Shown: positions 54,526 to 62,187 of the stretch, one piece after another
Position numbering within the stretch: position 1 is the first letter of the stretch
Layout: every line of letters starts with the position of its first letter
From: an uncultured Actinobaculum sp.
Lineage (GTDB): Bacteria > Actinomycetota > Actinomycetes > Actinomycetales > Actinomycetaceae
Length of the DNA stretch: 64,000 bases
Assembly (NCBI GenBank): GCA_938020505.1
Contig: CALIHR010000014.1
Coordinates: forward strand, 12,105 to 76,104
Direction of reading: 5' to 3'
Notes under the pieces: generated by a model
Databases searched by the model: none
The model's input: only the letters and a program-made list of their open reading frames with translations
Told to the model about the DNA's origin: nothing
Translations under genes and position numbers: made by a program

Positions 54526-56256
54526 TCAGATCAGCCCTCCGGACCTGGCGGGGTCGAATTCGCGAAGAGAGCGGCCTCCTTCGACCGCGCCGGCGGGCCC
54601 GCCGGCCTCTCTCGCCCTTTCGCCCGTTTCCCTTGCGTCCGTTTCCTCGGCGTCGCCGCGCGCCCCGCCGATCCGGCCGGAGGCTCCGCCGAAGAGCGGC
54701 CGGACGTCGATCACGCGCTCGCCGCGCCCGCGGGCGTTGACCCGCGCCCATTCCTCGGGGTTGACCGCCGTGGCGACGTCTTCTCCCGCGAGCGCCTCTT
54801 CGCGCACGGCTGCGCGGACGTGTTCGACGTCGATGCCCCGCGTCCCCGTGGCGAGGAAGTCTTTGATGGCCAGCTTTTTTGCGCGGTCGACGACGGCCGC
54901 GAGGAGCGCGCCGGAGACTATGTCGGACACGTAGAGCACCTCGCGCGCCCCGCTCGAGTACGCGAGCTCGACGTACTCGTTTTTCGGGACGCGGGCGAAA
55001 AGCTCATCGACGGCGGCCTCCCGCAGCGCCCGCGCGGCGCTCTCTCTGCTTCCCGCGGCCTCGACGGCCTCGGCCCGCAAAGGAAGATCCGCCGTCAGAT
55101 ACTTTGAGAGAATGTCGAGGCTCCCTTCGCGCGTCGGCCTCTCGATGCGGATCTTCACGTCGAGGCGGCCCGGGCGCAGGATCGCCGGATCGATCATGTC
55201 CTCGCGGTTGGAGGCGCCGACGACGATGACGTTGTGCAATGCCTCGACCCCGTCTATCTCGGCCAGAAGCTGGGGGACCACGGTCGTTTCGACGTCGGAG
55301 GAGATCCCCGACCCGCGCGTGCGGAAGAGGGCTTCCATCTCGTCGAAGAAGATGACGACGGGTATGCCCGCGGCGGCGCGGTCGCGCGCACGGGAGAAGA
55401 TGTCGCGAATCTGGCGCTCCGTCTCCCCCACGTATTTGTCGAGCAGCTGCGGGCCCTTGATGTTGAGGAAGTAGCTGCGGGCGCGCTCGCCTCCCTCCTT
55501 CGCCGCGATGCTCGCCGCCAGCGAGGTGGCCACCGCTTTGGCGATGAGGGTCTTGCCGCATCCGGGGGGCCCGTAGAGCAGAACCCCCTTGGGCGGTTTG
55601 AGCCCGTGCTCCCGGTAGAGCTCGGGCTGCTCGAAGGGAAGCTCGACGGTGTCCTTGATCTGTTGGATCTGCGGGCCGAGGCCTCCGATGTCCGCATAGG
55701 AGACGTCCGGGACCTCTTCGAGGAGCAGGTGCTCGACGTCGGGGCGCTCGACGACGTCGAGCACGATCCCGTTGCGCATGTCGGCGACCACGGTGTCCCC
55801 CACGCGCAGCGTTCCAGGCTCTATCTTGCCCGAGACGCGCATGATCCGGTGCTCGTCTTGGTGGACGCGCACAAGGGCTCGGCGCTCGTCCACGAGCATC
55901 TCGACCCCGACGACCGTCCCGGTTTCCTCGTAGCCCGCTGCCTCGACCGCCACGAGGGACTCGTTGAGCCGGACCTCCTGGCCGACCGCCAGGCGCTCGG
56001 TCCTCAGCGAGGCGGCCGCGGCGAGGTTCATTTTCCGCCCGCCGACGTAGGCGTCGATGGATCCGTCGTCGGCGTGCGCCTCGAGGAAGGTGGCGAAGGA
56101 TGCGGGAGGGCGGGACAGGGAGTCGACCTGCGCTCCCAGCTCCTCGATGCGAGTGCGCGCGGCTGTCAGAGCCTGGGCAAGGCGCTCGTTCTTCTCTTCC
56201 AAGGAGACGACCTGCTGGCGAAGCTCATAGAGCTGGTTGTGGCTGGGGACGGTCAT
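54526..56256 (-). CDS. arc: AAA ATPase forming ring-shaped complexes (ARC/Mpa)
   Basis: A 576-residue AAA ATPase. The N-terminal coiled coil (about 5-50) binds Pup, OB-fold domains follow, then the AAA module with Walker A GPPGCGKT (about 228-235) and Walker B VVIFFDEME. In proteasome-bearing species Mpa ends in a Gln-Tyr-Leu tail that opens the 20S gate. This protein ends in Gly-Leu-Ile after a low-complexity Gly/Arg/Ala/Glu-rich tail and lacks that motif. It probably unfolds or remodels pupylated proteins without a proteasome. AAAGG lies 5 nt before the ATG. Confidence 0.95.
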   Translation of the reverse strand: MTVPSHNQLYELRQQVVSLEEKNERLAQALTAARTRIEELGAQVDSLSRPPASFATFLEAHADDGSIDAYVGGRKMNLAAAASLRTERLAVGQEVRLNESLVAVEAAGYEETGTVVGVEMLVDERRALVRVHQDEHRIMRVSGKIEPGTLRVGDTVVADMRNGIVLDVVERPDVEHLLLEEVPDVSYADIGGLGPQIQQIKDTVELPFEQPELYREHGLKPPKGVLLYGPPGCGKTLIAKAVATSLAASIAAKEGGERARSYFLNIKGPQLLDKYVGETERQIRDIFSRARDRAAAGIPVVIFFDEMEALFRTRGSGISSDVETTVVPQLLAEIDGVEALHNVIVVGASNREDMIDPAILRPGRLDVKIRIERPTREGSLDILSKYLTADLPLRAEAVEAAGSRESAARALREAAVDELFARVPKNEYVELAYSSGAREVLYVSDIVSGALLAAVVDRAKKLAIKDFLATGTRGIDVEHVRAAVREEALAGEDVATAVNPEEWARVNARGRGERVIDVRPLFGGASGRIGGARGDAEETDARETGERAREAGGPAGAVEGGRSLREFDPARSGGLI

Positions 56257-56318
56257 GGGTGCCTTTCGTTCTTACCCGTCAATGGTATCGCCGGGGCGTG
56301 AAGCCGCGGCATCGCCAG

Positions 56319-57410
56319 TCACTCCGACGCCGCCGCCCCCTCGCCGCCTTGCCTTTGGGCCTTCGCACGAGCCCGTTCTTCGAGCTCCGCCTCGATCTTC
56401 TCTTTCAGCGCCCTGCCGTGGCGTCCTGCCTCGGATCGCCCTGTCTCTTCGACGTCGGCCCTGTGGGCGACGTCGCGGCGCACCTTGCGAAGCTTGCGTT
56501 CGGAAATTGTGCGCTCAGCGTATTCGGCCTCCCACGCGGGGGCCTCGGAGTACGCGGCCTTGGCGGGCCTGCGCGTCGGCTGCAGCGGTTCGACGCCGGG
56601 CGCCAGCCTACGGGCCAGGGCGAGGAAGCCCGTGTGCGCCACCATCCGGTGGTCTGGCCTGACGGCGAGCCCCTCCAGATGCCAGGTTCGCACGAGGGTC
56701 TCCGAGGCGGAAGGCTCCGTGAACAGTCCGCTTGCACGCAGTTCTTCGACGAATCGGGAGAGCTGGGTGGTCGTGGCGACGTAGGCGAGGACGACGCCGC
56801 CGGGCCTGAGCGCGCGGGCCGCCGCCTCGACGAGGTCCCAGGGGGCCAACATGTCGAGGATGACGTGGTCGAGCTCGCCCTCTTCGAGCTCTTCGAGGAC
56901 GTCGAGCGCCTCCCCCGTCCGGATCGTCCACGGCGGGCACTCCTCGCCGTACCACGAGCGAACGTTCGCCTCCGCTATCTCGGCGAATTCTGGGCGGCGC
57001 TCGGCCGAGAGGACGTGGCCGCACGGCCCCGCCGCGGCGAGAAGGGACAGGGTCAGCGCGCCAGACCCGAGGCCCGCCTCGAAAACGGAGGCGCCGGGGA
57101 AGACGTCGGCGGCATGGACGATCTGGGCGGCGTCCTTGGGGTAGACGACCGTCGCCCCCCGCGGCATCGACAGCACGTAGTCGGAGACGAGCGGGCGGAG
57201 CGCCAGGAAACGCCTGCCTTCTTCGGTCTCGACGACGGTTCCCTCCTCGCGGCCGATGAGCTGGCTGTGGCGGAACGAGCCCCTGGTCGATTGGAAGTAG
57301 CCGTCGCCGGTGAGGGAGATCGTGTACTGGCGACCCTTCGGGTCGGTTAGCTGCACGCGTTCGCCCGCTTTGAACGGGCCGCGGCGGCGCGAGGAAGTCG
57401 GTCCGGTCAT
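56319..57410 (-). CDS. trmI: tRNA (adenine-58-N1)-methyltransferase TrmI
   Basis: A 363-residue SAM-dependent enzyme methylating A58 in the tRNA T-loop. The N-terminal beta domain (FKAGERVQLTDPKGRQYTI) and the catalytic domain (VYPKDAAQIVHAADVFPGASVFEAGLGSGALTLSL in part, LDMLAPWD) are clear. The C-terminal 60 residues are charged. It is the usual upstream neighbour of the Pup locus. TAGAAT (57424-57419) ends 8 nt before the ATG, with only a weak GAG, so the mRNA is leaderless or nearly so. Confidence 0.93.
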   Translation of the reverse strand: MTGPTSSRRRGPFKAGERVQLTDPKGRQYTISLTGDGYFQSTRGSFRHSQLIGREEGTVVETEEGRRFLALRPLVSDYVLSMPRGATVVYPKDAAQIVHAADVFPGASVFEAGLGSGALTLSLLAAAGPCGHVLSAERRPEFAEIAEANVRSWYGEECPPWTIRTGEALDVLEELEEGELDHVILDMLAPWDLVEAAARALRPGGVVLAYVATTTQLSRFVEELRASGLFTEPSASETLVRTWHLEGLAVRPDHRMVAHTGFLALARRLAPGVEPLQPTRRPAKAAYSEAPAWEAEYAERTISERKLRKVRRDVAHRADVEETGRSEAGRHGRALKEKIEAELEERARAKAQRQGGEGAAASE

Positions 57411-57464
57411 GGTCTCAGATTCTAGCGAGCCGAATGCGTCGGAGGCCCGATGTACGGTTGTGAC

Positions 57465-58331
57465 ATGAGCAGACATGCGGCCCTTTCCCCTTCGCGGGCG
57501 AAAGACTTCAAGCAGTGCCCCCTGATGTTTCGGTTCCGGACGGTCGACAGGCTCCCCGAGCCGCCGTCCCTCGAGGCGCTTCGAGGCACCCTCGTGCATT
57601 CGGTTCTGGAGCATCTCTATGACGGGCCCGCCGCCGCCCGCACGGAGGAGGCGGCCCAGGGGCTTCTCCTTCCCCGCTGGAACGCGCATTTGGAGTCCAA
57701 ACCCCGCGATCGCGATCTCTTCGAGGGGCCCGCGCATCTCGAGACGTGGCTCGGCAGCGCGCGCACGCTCATAGGCAACTACTTCCGCATGGAGAATCCG
57801 ACGTTCATAGAGCCTGCGGCGCGCGAGCAATTCGTCAACGCGCGCCTCGCCTCCGGCTTGGCCGTGCGCGGCATAGTCGATCGAATCGACGAGGCGCCCG
57901 ACGGCGCGCTTCGCATCGTCGACTACAAAACGGGAAAGTCCCCCGGCCCCAGATTCCAAGGCGAGGCGCTTTTTCAAATGCGCTTCTATACAGCGGCCAT
58001 CGCCCTGTCACGGGGGAAGCTCGCCAGACGCACGCAGATCATCTATCTCAAAGACGGGCGGACGCTGACCTACGATCCGGTCCCCGACGACGTCGACGCC
58101 GTCGTCTTCGAGCTCGACGCCATATGGAACGCGATCGAGGAGCGCCTCGACGCGGCCGACTTCGAGCACAAGCCGTCCCGGCTGTGCGACTGGTGCCATT
58201 TCCAGGAGCACTGCCCCGCCTTCGGCGGCGCCGCCCCGCCCATGAGCGAGGAAGGCGCGGCGGCCCTACGCACGGCGAAAGGGCCGGCCCCAGCCGAGCC
58301 TTCTGACGAATGGCGGCCTTCCGACAAATAA
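57465..58331 (+). CDS. RecB family exonuclease (PD-(D/E)XK, iron-sulfur type)
   Basis: A 288-residue nuclease. The catalytic core is VRGIVDRIDEAPDGALRIVDYKTGKS (Asp and DYK motif). One Cys near the N-terminus (DFKQCP) and three near the C-terminus (LCDWCHFQEHCPAF) match the four-Cys iron-sulfur clasp of AddB/Cas4-like nucleases. A homolog sits next to trmI and the Pup locus in mycobacteria. Two starts are possible: ATG 57465 with TACGGT ending 6 nt upstream (leaderless), or ATG 57450 with GGAGG 4 nt upstream. Homolog N-termini favour the shorter form. Confidence 0.88.
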   Translation: MSRHAALSPSRAKDFKQCPLMFRFRTVDRLPEPPSLEALRGTLVHSVLEHLYDGPAAARTEEAAQGLLLPRWNAHLESKPRDRDLFEGPAHLETWLGSARTLIGNYFRMENPTFIEPAAREQFVNARLASGLAVRGIVDRIDEAPDGALRIVDYKTGKSPGPRFQGEALFQMRFYTAAIALSRGKLARRTQIIYLKDGRTLTYDPVPDDVDAVVFELDAIWNAIEERLDAADFEHKPSRLCDWCHFQEHCPAFGGAAPPMSEEGAAALRTAKGPAPAEPSDEWRPSDK

Positions 58332-58467
58332 CTGGCTCCCGGCAAATGGCGGCCTCTCCGCCGAACGGCCTCCCGACGACCGGCGCCCGCGGGGAGGGAT
58401 TCACAACAGCGGCTGACGGGAGCAGCTTGCGACGAACGGCCGGCAAGCCGCCCGTCGCGCCGCCTCG

Positions 58468-59196
58468 CTAGGTCGCCCTCGGGTTCGAAGCGCCCGCATA
58501 AGGGTCGCCCTGCGGACGCTCGCCGTCCATGAAGCGCCGCAGAGCGGCCTCGTCCACCGATTCGAGGGAGTCGATCTTGACGAGGCCCGGGGCGGGCGGC
58601 ACATCGACCATGTAAGGCACGTGGACCACGCGCGCCCGCGCGGCCATCCCCGATCGCACCCCGAAGAACGAATCTTCGATCACGAGCGAGGAAGCGGGAT
58701 CCGCTCCTGCGAGCTCCGCGGCGCGCAGGTAGGGCGCGGGATCGGGCTTGCCGGGAAGACCGTGGTCCCCCGCGACGATCGTCGTGAGGGATCCCGGCGG
58801 CGCATCCTCTGCCACGATGCGGGCGAACCGCTCGTAGGAAGAGGTGACGAGCGCCGTCGGGATCCCCAAATCGACCGTGAGGGCGAGAAGCTCGTAAGCA
58901 CCCGGCCGCCAGGGCACTTTCGAGGCCTCTCCGATCTCGCACACCCGGGAGACGAGCCTGCGGCCCAGTTCCTCCGGGCTTATCTGCAGCTCGAAATCCG
59001 CCACGACCTTCGACGTCGCATACTCCAGCGAGCTGCCGACGATCTGCGCCACATACTCCTTCGACCACGTGGCGCCCAGGTCGGCCATGATCTCCGTTTC
59101 CGCCTGGTACCACCAGTCTTCGGAGTCGGCGAGCGTGCCGTCCATGTCGAGCAGGACGGCACGCGGAAGGCCGCGGGCGGTGGAATCGGAAGACAT
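58468..59196 (-). CDS. HAD superfamily phosphatase
   Basis: A 242-residue HAD hydrolase of the beta-phosphoglucomutase-like subgroup. Motif I LLDMDGTLADSE holds the nucleophile Asp, motif II is VTSSYERF, motif III Lys lies in GLPGKPDPAPY and motif IV is VIEDSFFGVRSG. A cap domain lies between motifs I and II. The substrate is unknown. GAGGTGAAC-ATG occurs twice in tandem (18-bp period) and in frame, giving starts at 59196 and 59214; I use the inner one. uppP is 76 bp upstream on the same strand. Confidence 0.9.
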   Translation of the reverse strand: MSSDSTARGLPRAVLLDMDGTLADSEDWWYQAETEIMADLGATWSKEYVAQIVGSSLEYATSKVVADFELQISPEELGRRLVSRVCEIGEASKVPWRPGAYELLALTVDLGIPTALVTSSYERFARIVAEDAPPGSLTTIVAGDHGLPGKPDPAPYLRAAELAGADPASSLVIEDSFFGVRSGMAARARVVHVPYMVDVPPAPGLVKIDSLESVDEAALRRFMDGERPQGDPYAGASNPRAT

Positions 59197-59228
59197 GTTC
59201 ACCTCGATCTGCATGTTCACCTCGATCT
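59194..59228. repeat. Tandem duplication of ribosome binding site plus start codon
   Basis: The 17-bp sequence at 59194-59210 recurs perfectly at 59212-59228 (18-bp period). On the minus strand each copy reads AGATCGAGGTGAACATG, so the HAD gene has two in-frame initiation sites. Confidence 0.8.
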
Positions 59229-59272
59229 CGAAGAGACGGCCTTTTGCGAGAAGGCCTTTTCAAAACGGCCCG

Positions 59273-60106
59273 TCAGTAGGCGTAGACGACGCCGCCGATC
59301 AGAAGGCCCACCACGACGATCGCGAGGACGATCCGGTAGACGACGAACGGCATGTAGGACCGCGTGGAGATGAGCTTGAGGAACCACACGATCACGGCGT
59401 ATCCGACGACGAAAGAGACGATCGTCGCCAAAATGGTCGGCCCCGCCGCAAGCGAGGCGGTGTCGAAGTTCTTGGCGAGCTGGAAGAAGCCCGAAAGGAC
59501 GACTGCCGGGATGGCCAGGAGGAAAGAGACCCGAGCGGCAGCTTCCCTTGTGTATCCGAGAAGGAGGCCGACGGTGATCGTCCCGCCCGAGCGAGAGACT
59601 CCCGGAATGAGGGCCATGGCCTGGCCGAATCCCACGAGGACGCCGTCGCCCAGCGTCATCTCGTCAAGCTGCTTCGTGTGCGCGGACTTGCGGTCGGCCC
59701 ACCCCAGGATGACGGCGAAGAGAGCCAAGACGCCGGCGACGATGTAGAGATTGCGAAGCTTGGTCTCGATGGCGTCTTGGAAGAGCAGCCCGAGCACGCC
59801 GATCGGAATCGTGCCGAAGATGACGATCCAACCCATGCGCGCGTCGGGGTCGGAGGCGTGGAGGCGATTTCTGCCGGCGAAGGGAAGAGAACGGAACCAG
59901 TGAGAGACGATTCGGCCGATGTCTTTGGCGAAGTACGTGATGACGGCGGCCTCGGTTCCCAGCTGTATGACGGCGGTGAAGGCAGCTCCGGGATCGCCCC
60001 ACCCGAACAGGTCGCCGAAGATTCGAATGTGCGCTGAGGAGCTGATAGGCAGGAACTCCGTGAGCCCTTGGACTATGCCCAAAACGAGTGCTTCAAAATA
60101 TCCCAT
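59273..60106 (-). CDS. uppP: Undecaprenyl-diphosphatase
   Basis: A 277-residue membrane enzyme recycling the lipid carrier of peptidoglycan synthesis (BacA type). The signatures GIVQGLTEFLPISSSAH and LIPGVSRSGGTITVGLLLG contain the catalytic residues. About eight helices. TAAGCT (60118-60113) ends 6 nt before the ATG without a Shine-Dalgarno, implying a leaderless mRNA; a 20-bp palindrome covers this box. Confidence 0.95.
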   Translation of the reverse strand: MGYFEALVLGIVQGLTEFLPISSSAHIRIFGDLFGWGDPGAAFTAVIQLGTEAAVITYFAKDIGRIVSHWFRSLPFAGRNRLHASDPDARMGWIVIFGTIPIGVLGLLFQDAIETKLRNLYIVAGVLALFAVILGWADRKSAHTKQLDEMTLGDGVLVGFGQAMALIPGVSRSGGTITVGLLLGYTREAAARVSFLLAIPAVVLSGFFQLAKNFDTASLAAGPTILATIVSFVVGYAVIVWFLKLISTRSYMPFVVYRIVLAIVVVGLLIGGVVYAY

Positions 60107-60126
60107 CGGGCCAGCTTACTGGCCCG
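60107..60126. promoter_or_regulatory. Palindrome over the uppP -10 box
   Basis: CGGGCCAG-CTTA-CTGGCCCG is a perfect 8-bp inverted repeat with a 4-bp spacer. It spans the -10 box and transcription start of uppP, where a repressor dimer could act; it could also be chance in GC-rich DNA. Confidence 0.45.
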
Positions 60127-60168
60127 GGCTGGGAGGTTCACACTGCGGGCTAAGCTAGGCTGGTCTCT

Positions 60169-61107
60169 ATGAGAGAACGCACAGTGGGCGCAAGCGGCCT
60201 CGTCGTGGGGGCGGTCGGGCTCGGCACACTCACCTGGGGTCGCGACACCGACGTCAAGGAGGCCAAGGGCCAGCTGGAGACGATTCTCGATTCCGGGGGA
60301 AACCTCATCGACACCTCGCCTGCCTTCGGCCAAGGCGCTGCGGAGTCTTGCGTCGGCGAGCTTCTCGACGCCGTCGTGGACCGCGAGTCCGTCGTGCTGT
60401 GCACACGCGCCGGATTCGTTCCCGGCCCGAGCGGGCTTCGATTCGGCGCGGGACGAGGGCCCATTCTCGACTCGGTGCGGGCCTCGCTCGGACGCCTCGG
60501 CACGAGCTACATCGACCTCCTGCTCGTCGCCTGCCCCGATCCATTGGCGCCGGACGAGGAAACCGCCTCGGCTCTCGGGTGGCTCATCGATCGCGGAATC
60601 GTCAGGTACATCGGGGTTCAGGAGTACTCGTCGTGGCGCGCCGCAATCCTGTCCGAGAGGCTCCGCGCGGCCGGGCTCCCCCTCATCACCGCGGTCGAAC
60701 GGGAGTATTCCCTCGTCTGCCGCGACGTCGAGGCCGAGGTCGTCCCCATGGCCTCCCACATGGGAATGGGCGTTTTCGCCTCTTCCCCGCTTGGCCGCGG
60801 AGTGCTCACCGGCAAGTACCGCCATTCGATCCCGCCGACGTCGCGCGCCGCCTCCGAGCATCTCGCCGCCTTCGTCGAGCCGTACCTCAACGAGCGGGCC
60901 CGGCGAATAGTCGAAGCGGTGGCGAAGGCGGCCGACGGCCTCGGGCGCACGCCCGCCGACGTCGCACTTTCATGGGTCGTCGGCCGGCCGGGCGTCACCG
61001 CCGCGATCGTCGGCGCGAGGACTGCGGCCCAGCTTCAGGCGACGGTTTCCCGATGCAAGCCGCTCCCCGAGCTGGTTTCCGAGGCCTTGGCGGACATCAG
61101 CGACTAG
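60169..61107 (+). CDS. Aldo/keto reductase family protein with degenerate catalytic tetrad
   Basis: A 312-residue AKR-fold protein (GLGTLTWGRDTD, GIVRYIGVQEYSSW, GVFASSPLGRGVLTGKY, ALSWVVGRPGVTAAIVGAR in part). Of the tetrad, D48 is kept but the Tyr is F53 (DTSPAFGQG), the Lys is R80 (LCTRAG) and the His is C122 (LVACPDP). Normal ketone reduction is therefore unlikely. A regulatory or ligand-binding role is possible. TAGGCT (60156-60161) ends 7 nt before the ATG with no Shine-Dalgarno. Divergent from uppP. Confidence 0.85.
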   Translation: MRERTVGASGLVVGAVGLGTLTWGRDTDVKEAKGQLETILDSGGNLIDTSPAFGQGAAESCVGELLDAVVDRESVVLCTRAGFVPGPSGLRFGAGRGPILDSVRASLGRLGTSYIDLLLVACPDPLAPDEETASALGWLIDRGIVRYIGVQEYSSWRAAILSERLRAAGLPLITAVEREYSLVCRDVEAEVVPMASHMGMGVFASSPLGRGVLTGKYRHSIPPTSRAASEHLAAFVEPYLNERARRIVEAVAKAADGLGRTPADVALSWVVGRPGVTAAIVGARTAAQLQATVSRCKPLPELVSEALADISD

Positions 61108-61122
61108 CCCGCCGGGTCGGCC

Positions 61123-61551
61123 TTAGCCGTCGGAGCCCTCTTCCGCATCCTCCTCGTAGTCGCCGTCGTCAAAGTCGGCGTCATCGAGGCCTTCCTCGTC
61201 TTCAAGGCCGTCGTCTATTTCCTCGTCGTCCTCGAGGTCGTCGTCTTCGAAGTCGCCGTCTTCGTCTAGATCGTCGTCGAGGTCGGCGTCCTCGTCGTCC
61301 AGATCGAAGTCGTCGTAGTCGTCGTCGAAATCCTCGTCATAGTCCTCATCGTCGCCGTATACGTCCAAAGGCGCCTCGACTCCGTACTTGGTGAAAACGA
61401 CGTCGTCGTAGACGATGTAGGCGTCGGCGAGAGCGTCGGCGGCCTCGCCGACGCTGGGCGCACTCGGGTCCTGTGCGGTCGAAGCGGCGAGATGAAAGGC
61501 TTCTAACGCGCCGATCAGTCGATCGAGGGCAGAACGCGGGTTCATAGACAT
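61123..61551 (-). CDS. Small protein with very acidic C-terminal tail
   Basis: A 142-residue protein of unknown function. The first 70 residues look folded and mostly helical (PRSALDRLIGALEAFHLAAS, ADAYIVYDDVVFTKYG); from about residue 67 on it is nearly all Asp and Glu with a few aromatics. Such tails can mimic DNA or bind basic proteins, but this is inference. TACCCT (61563-61558) ends 6 nt before the ATG, which lacks a Shine-Dalgarno. It converges on the AKR gene with a 15-bp gap. Confidence 0.75.
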   Translation of the reverse strand: MSMNPRSALDRLIGALEAFHLAASTAQDPSAPSVGEAADALADAYIVYDDVVFTKYGVEAPLDVYGDDEDYDEDFDDDYDDFDLDDEDADLDDDLDEDGDFEDDDLEDDEEIDDGLEDEEGLDDADFDDGDYEEDAEEGSDG

Positions 61552-61710
61552 GCACTAAGGGTAACCCGACAAAGGCGACCTACGCCACACCATGAAACTT
61601 TCAACGGTTTATCCGCTTTCCAAGTTTTGCGCGTTGCGCACTCTGCGCAGCTTCCCAAGCCTCGATTCCGCAAAACTTCCGAAGCTTCCATTTTGCGCAG
61701 TCTCCGAAGC

Positions 61711-61760
61711 CCCCGCTTTGCACGGCCTCAGCTATGCACAGCCCCGCTTTGCACGGCCTC
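61711..61760. repeat. 19-bp direct repeat
   Basis: The sequence CCCCGCTTTGCACGGCCTC occurs at 61711-61729 and 61742-61760 (31-bp period), within a longer run of related TTGC/GGCCTC words. Confidence 0.7.
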
Positions 61761-62060
61761 CAAAGCCTCCGGCTTGCGGGGCTTCCGACGGCGTCGCCGA
61801 GCCTCGGGCGCCGTCGGCCCGCCCGAGGCTCAAGTCTGGCCGCTTCGCCCGTTTCCCGGCGGCGCGAAAACGGCACTTGCCGCCGCTGGCAATAGACGGC
61901 TCAGCTCGCCATCAGTCGCCAATGGCTCAGCTCACCGCCAATCGTCAATGACTCAGCCTCACCATCAGGGGTAAAATAAATAATGTGGCCTTCTGTACAC
62001 AAGTCCACACGTCAACGAGTTGCAGCCTGAAGAGTCGGTTCGAGGACAAACCGGGAATCC

Positions 62061-62129
62061 ATTTCAAGAATGAATTTGGATTCATTTCAAAATTGAATTG
62101 GGGTTGATTTCAGCGATTGACTCCCGGAT
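62061..62129. promoter_or_regulatory. Three 23-bp iterons upstream of the subtilase gene
   Basis: ATTTCA begins at 62061, 62084 and 62107, exactly 23 bp apart. The copies read ATTTCAAGAATGAATT, ATTTCAAAATTGAATT and ATTTCAGCGATTGACT, each an inverted repeat of TTCA/TTGA type. This looks like an array of dimer-binding sites for a regulator, 59-127 bp before the start codon. Confidence 0.55.
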
Positions 62130-62187
62130 CGCTTTAGGGAGGCGGCCAAACTCATACTACGCAAAAAACATGACGAAGGGAGCGGAC

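Larger units (their letters stand above)
61552..62187. other. 636-bp intergenic region before the subtilase gene
   Basis: No convincing gene. The left part is built from short repeated words (TTTGC, CGAAGC, GGCCTC) including a 19-bp direct repeat; the right part (from about 61960) is AT-rich and carries three 23-bp iterons and presumably the protease promoter. An open frame at 61592-61951 has repeat-derived composition and no homology. Confidence 0.5.

Noticed and set aside
61711..61760. CRISPR-like array
   Set aside because: Only two perfect copies of a 19-mer with a 12-bp gap, no regular spacers and no cas genes in the window.
61592..61951. A 119-codon plus-strand frame in the intergenic repeat region
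   Set aside because: Its composition follows the repeated words, it has no homology and no good initiation signals.
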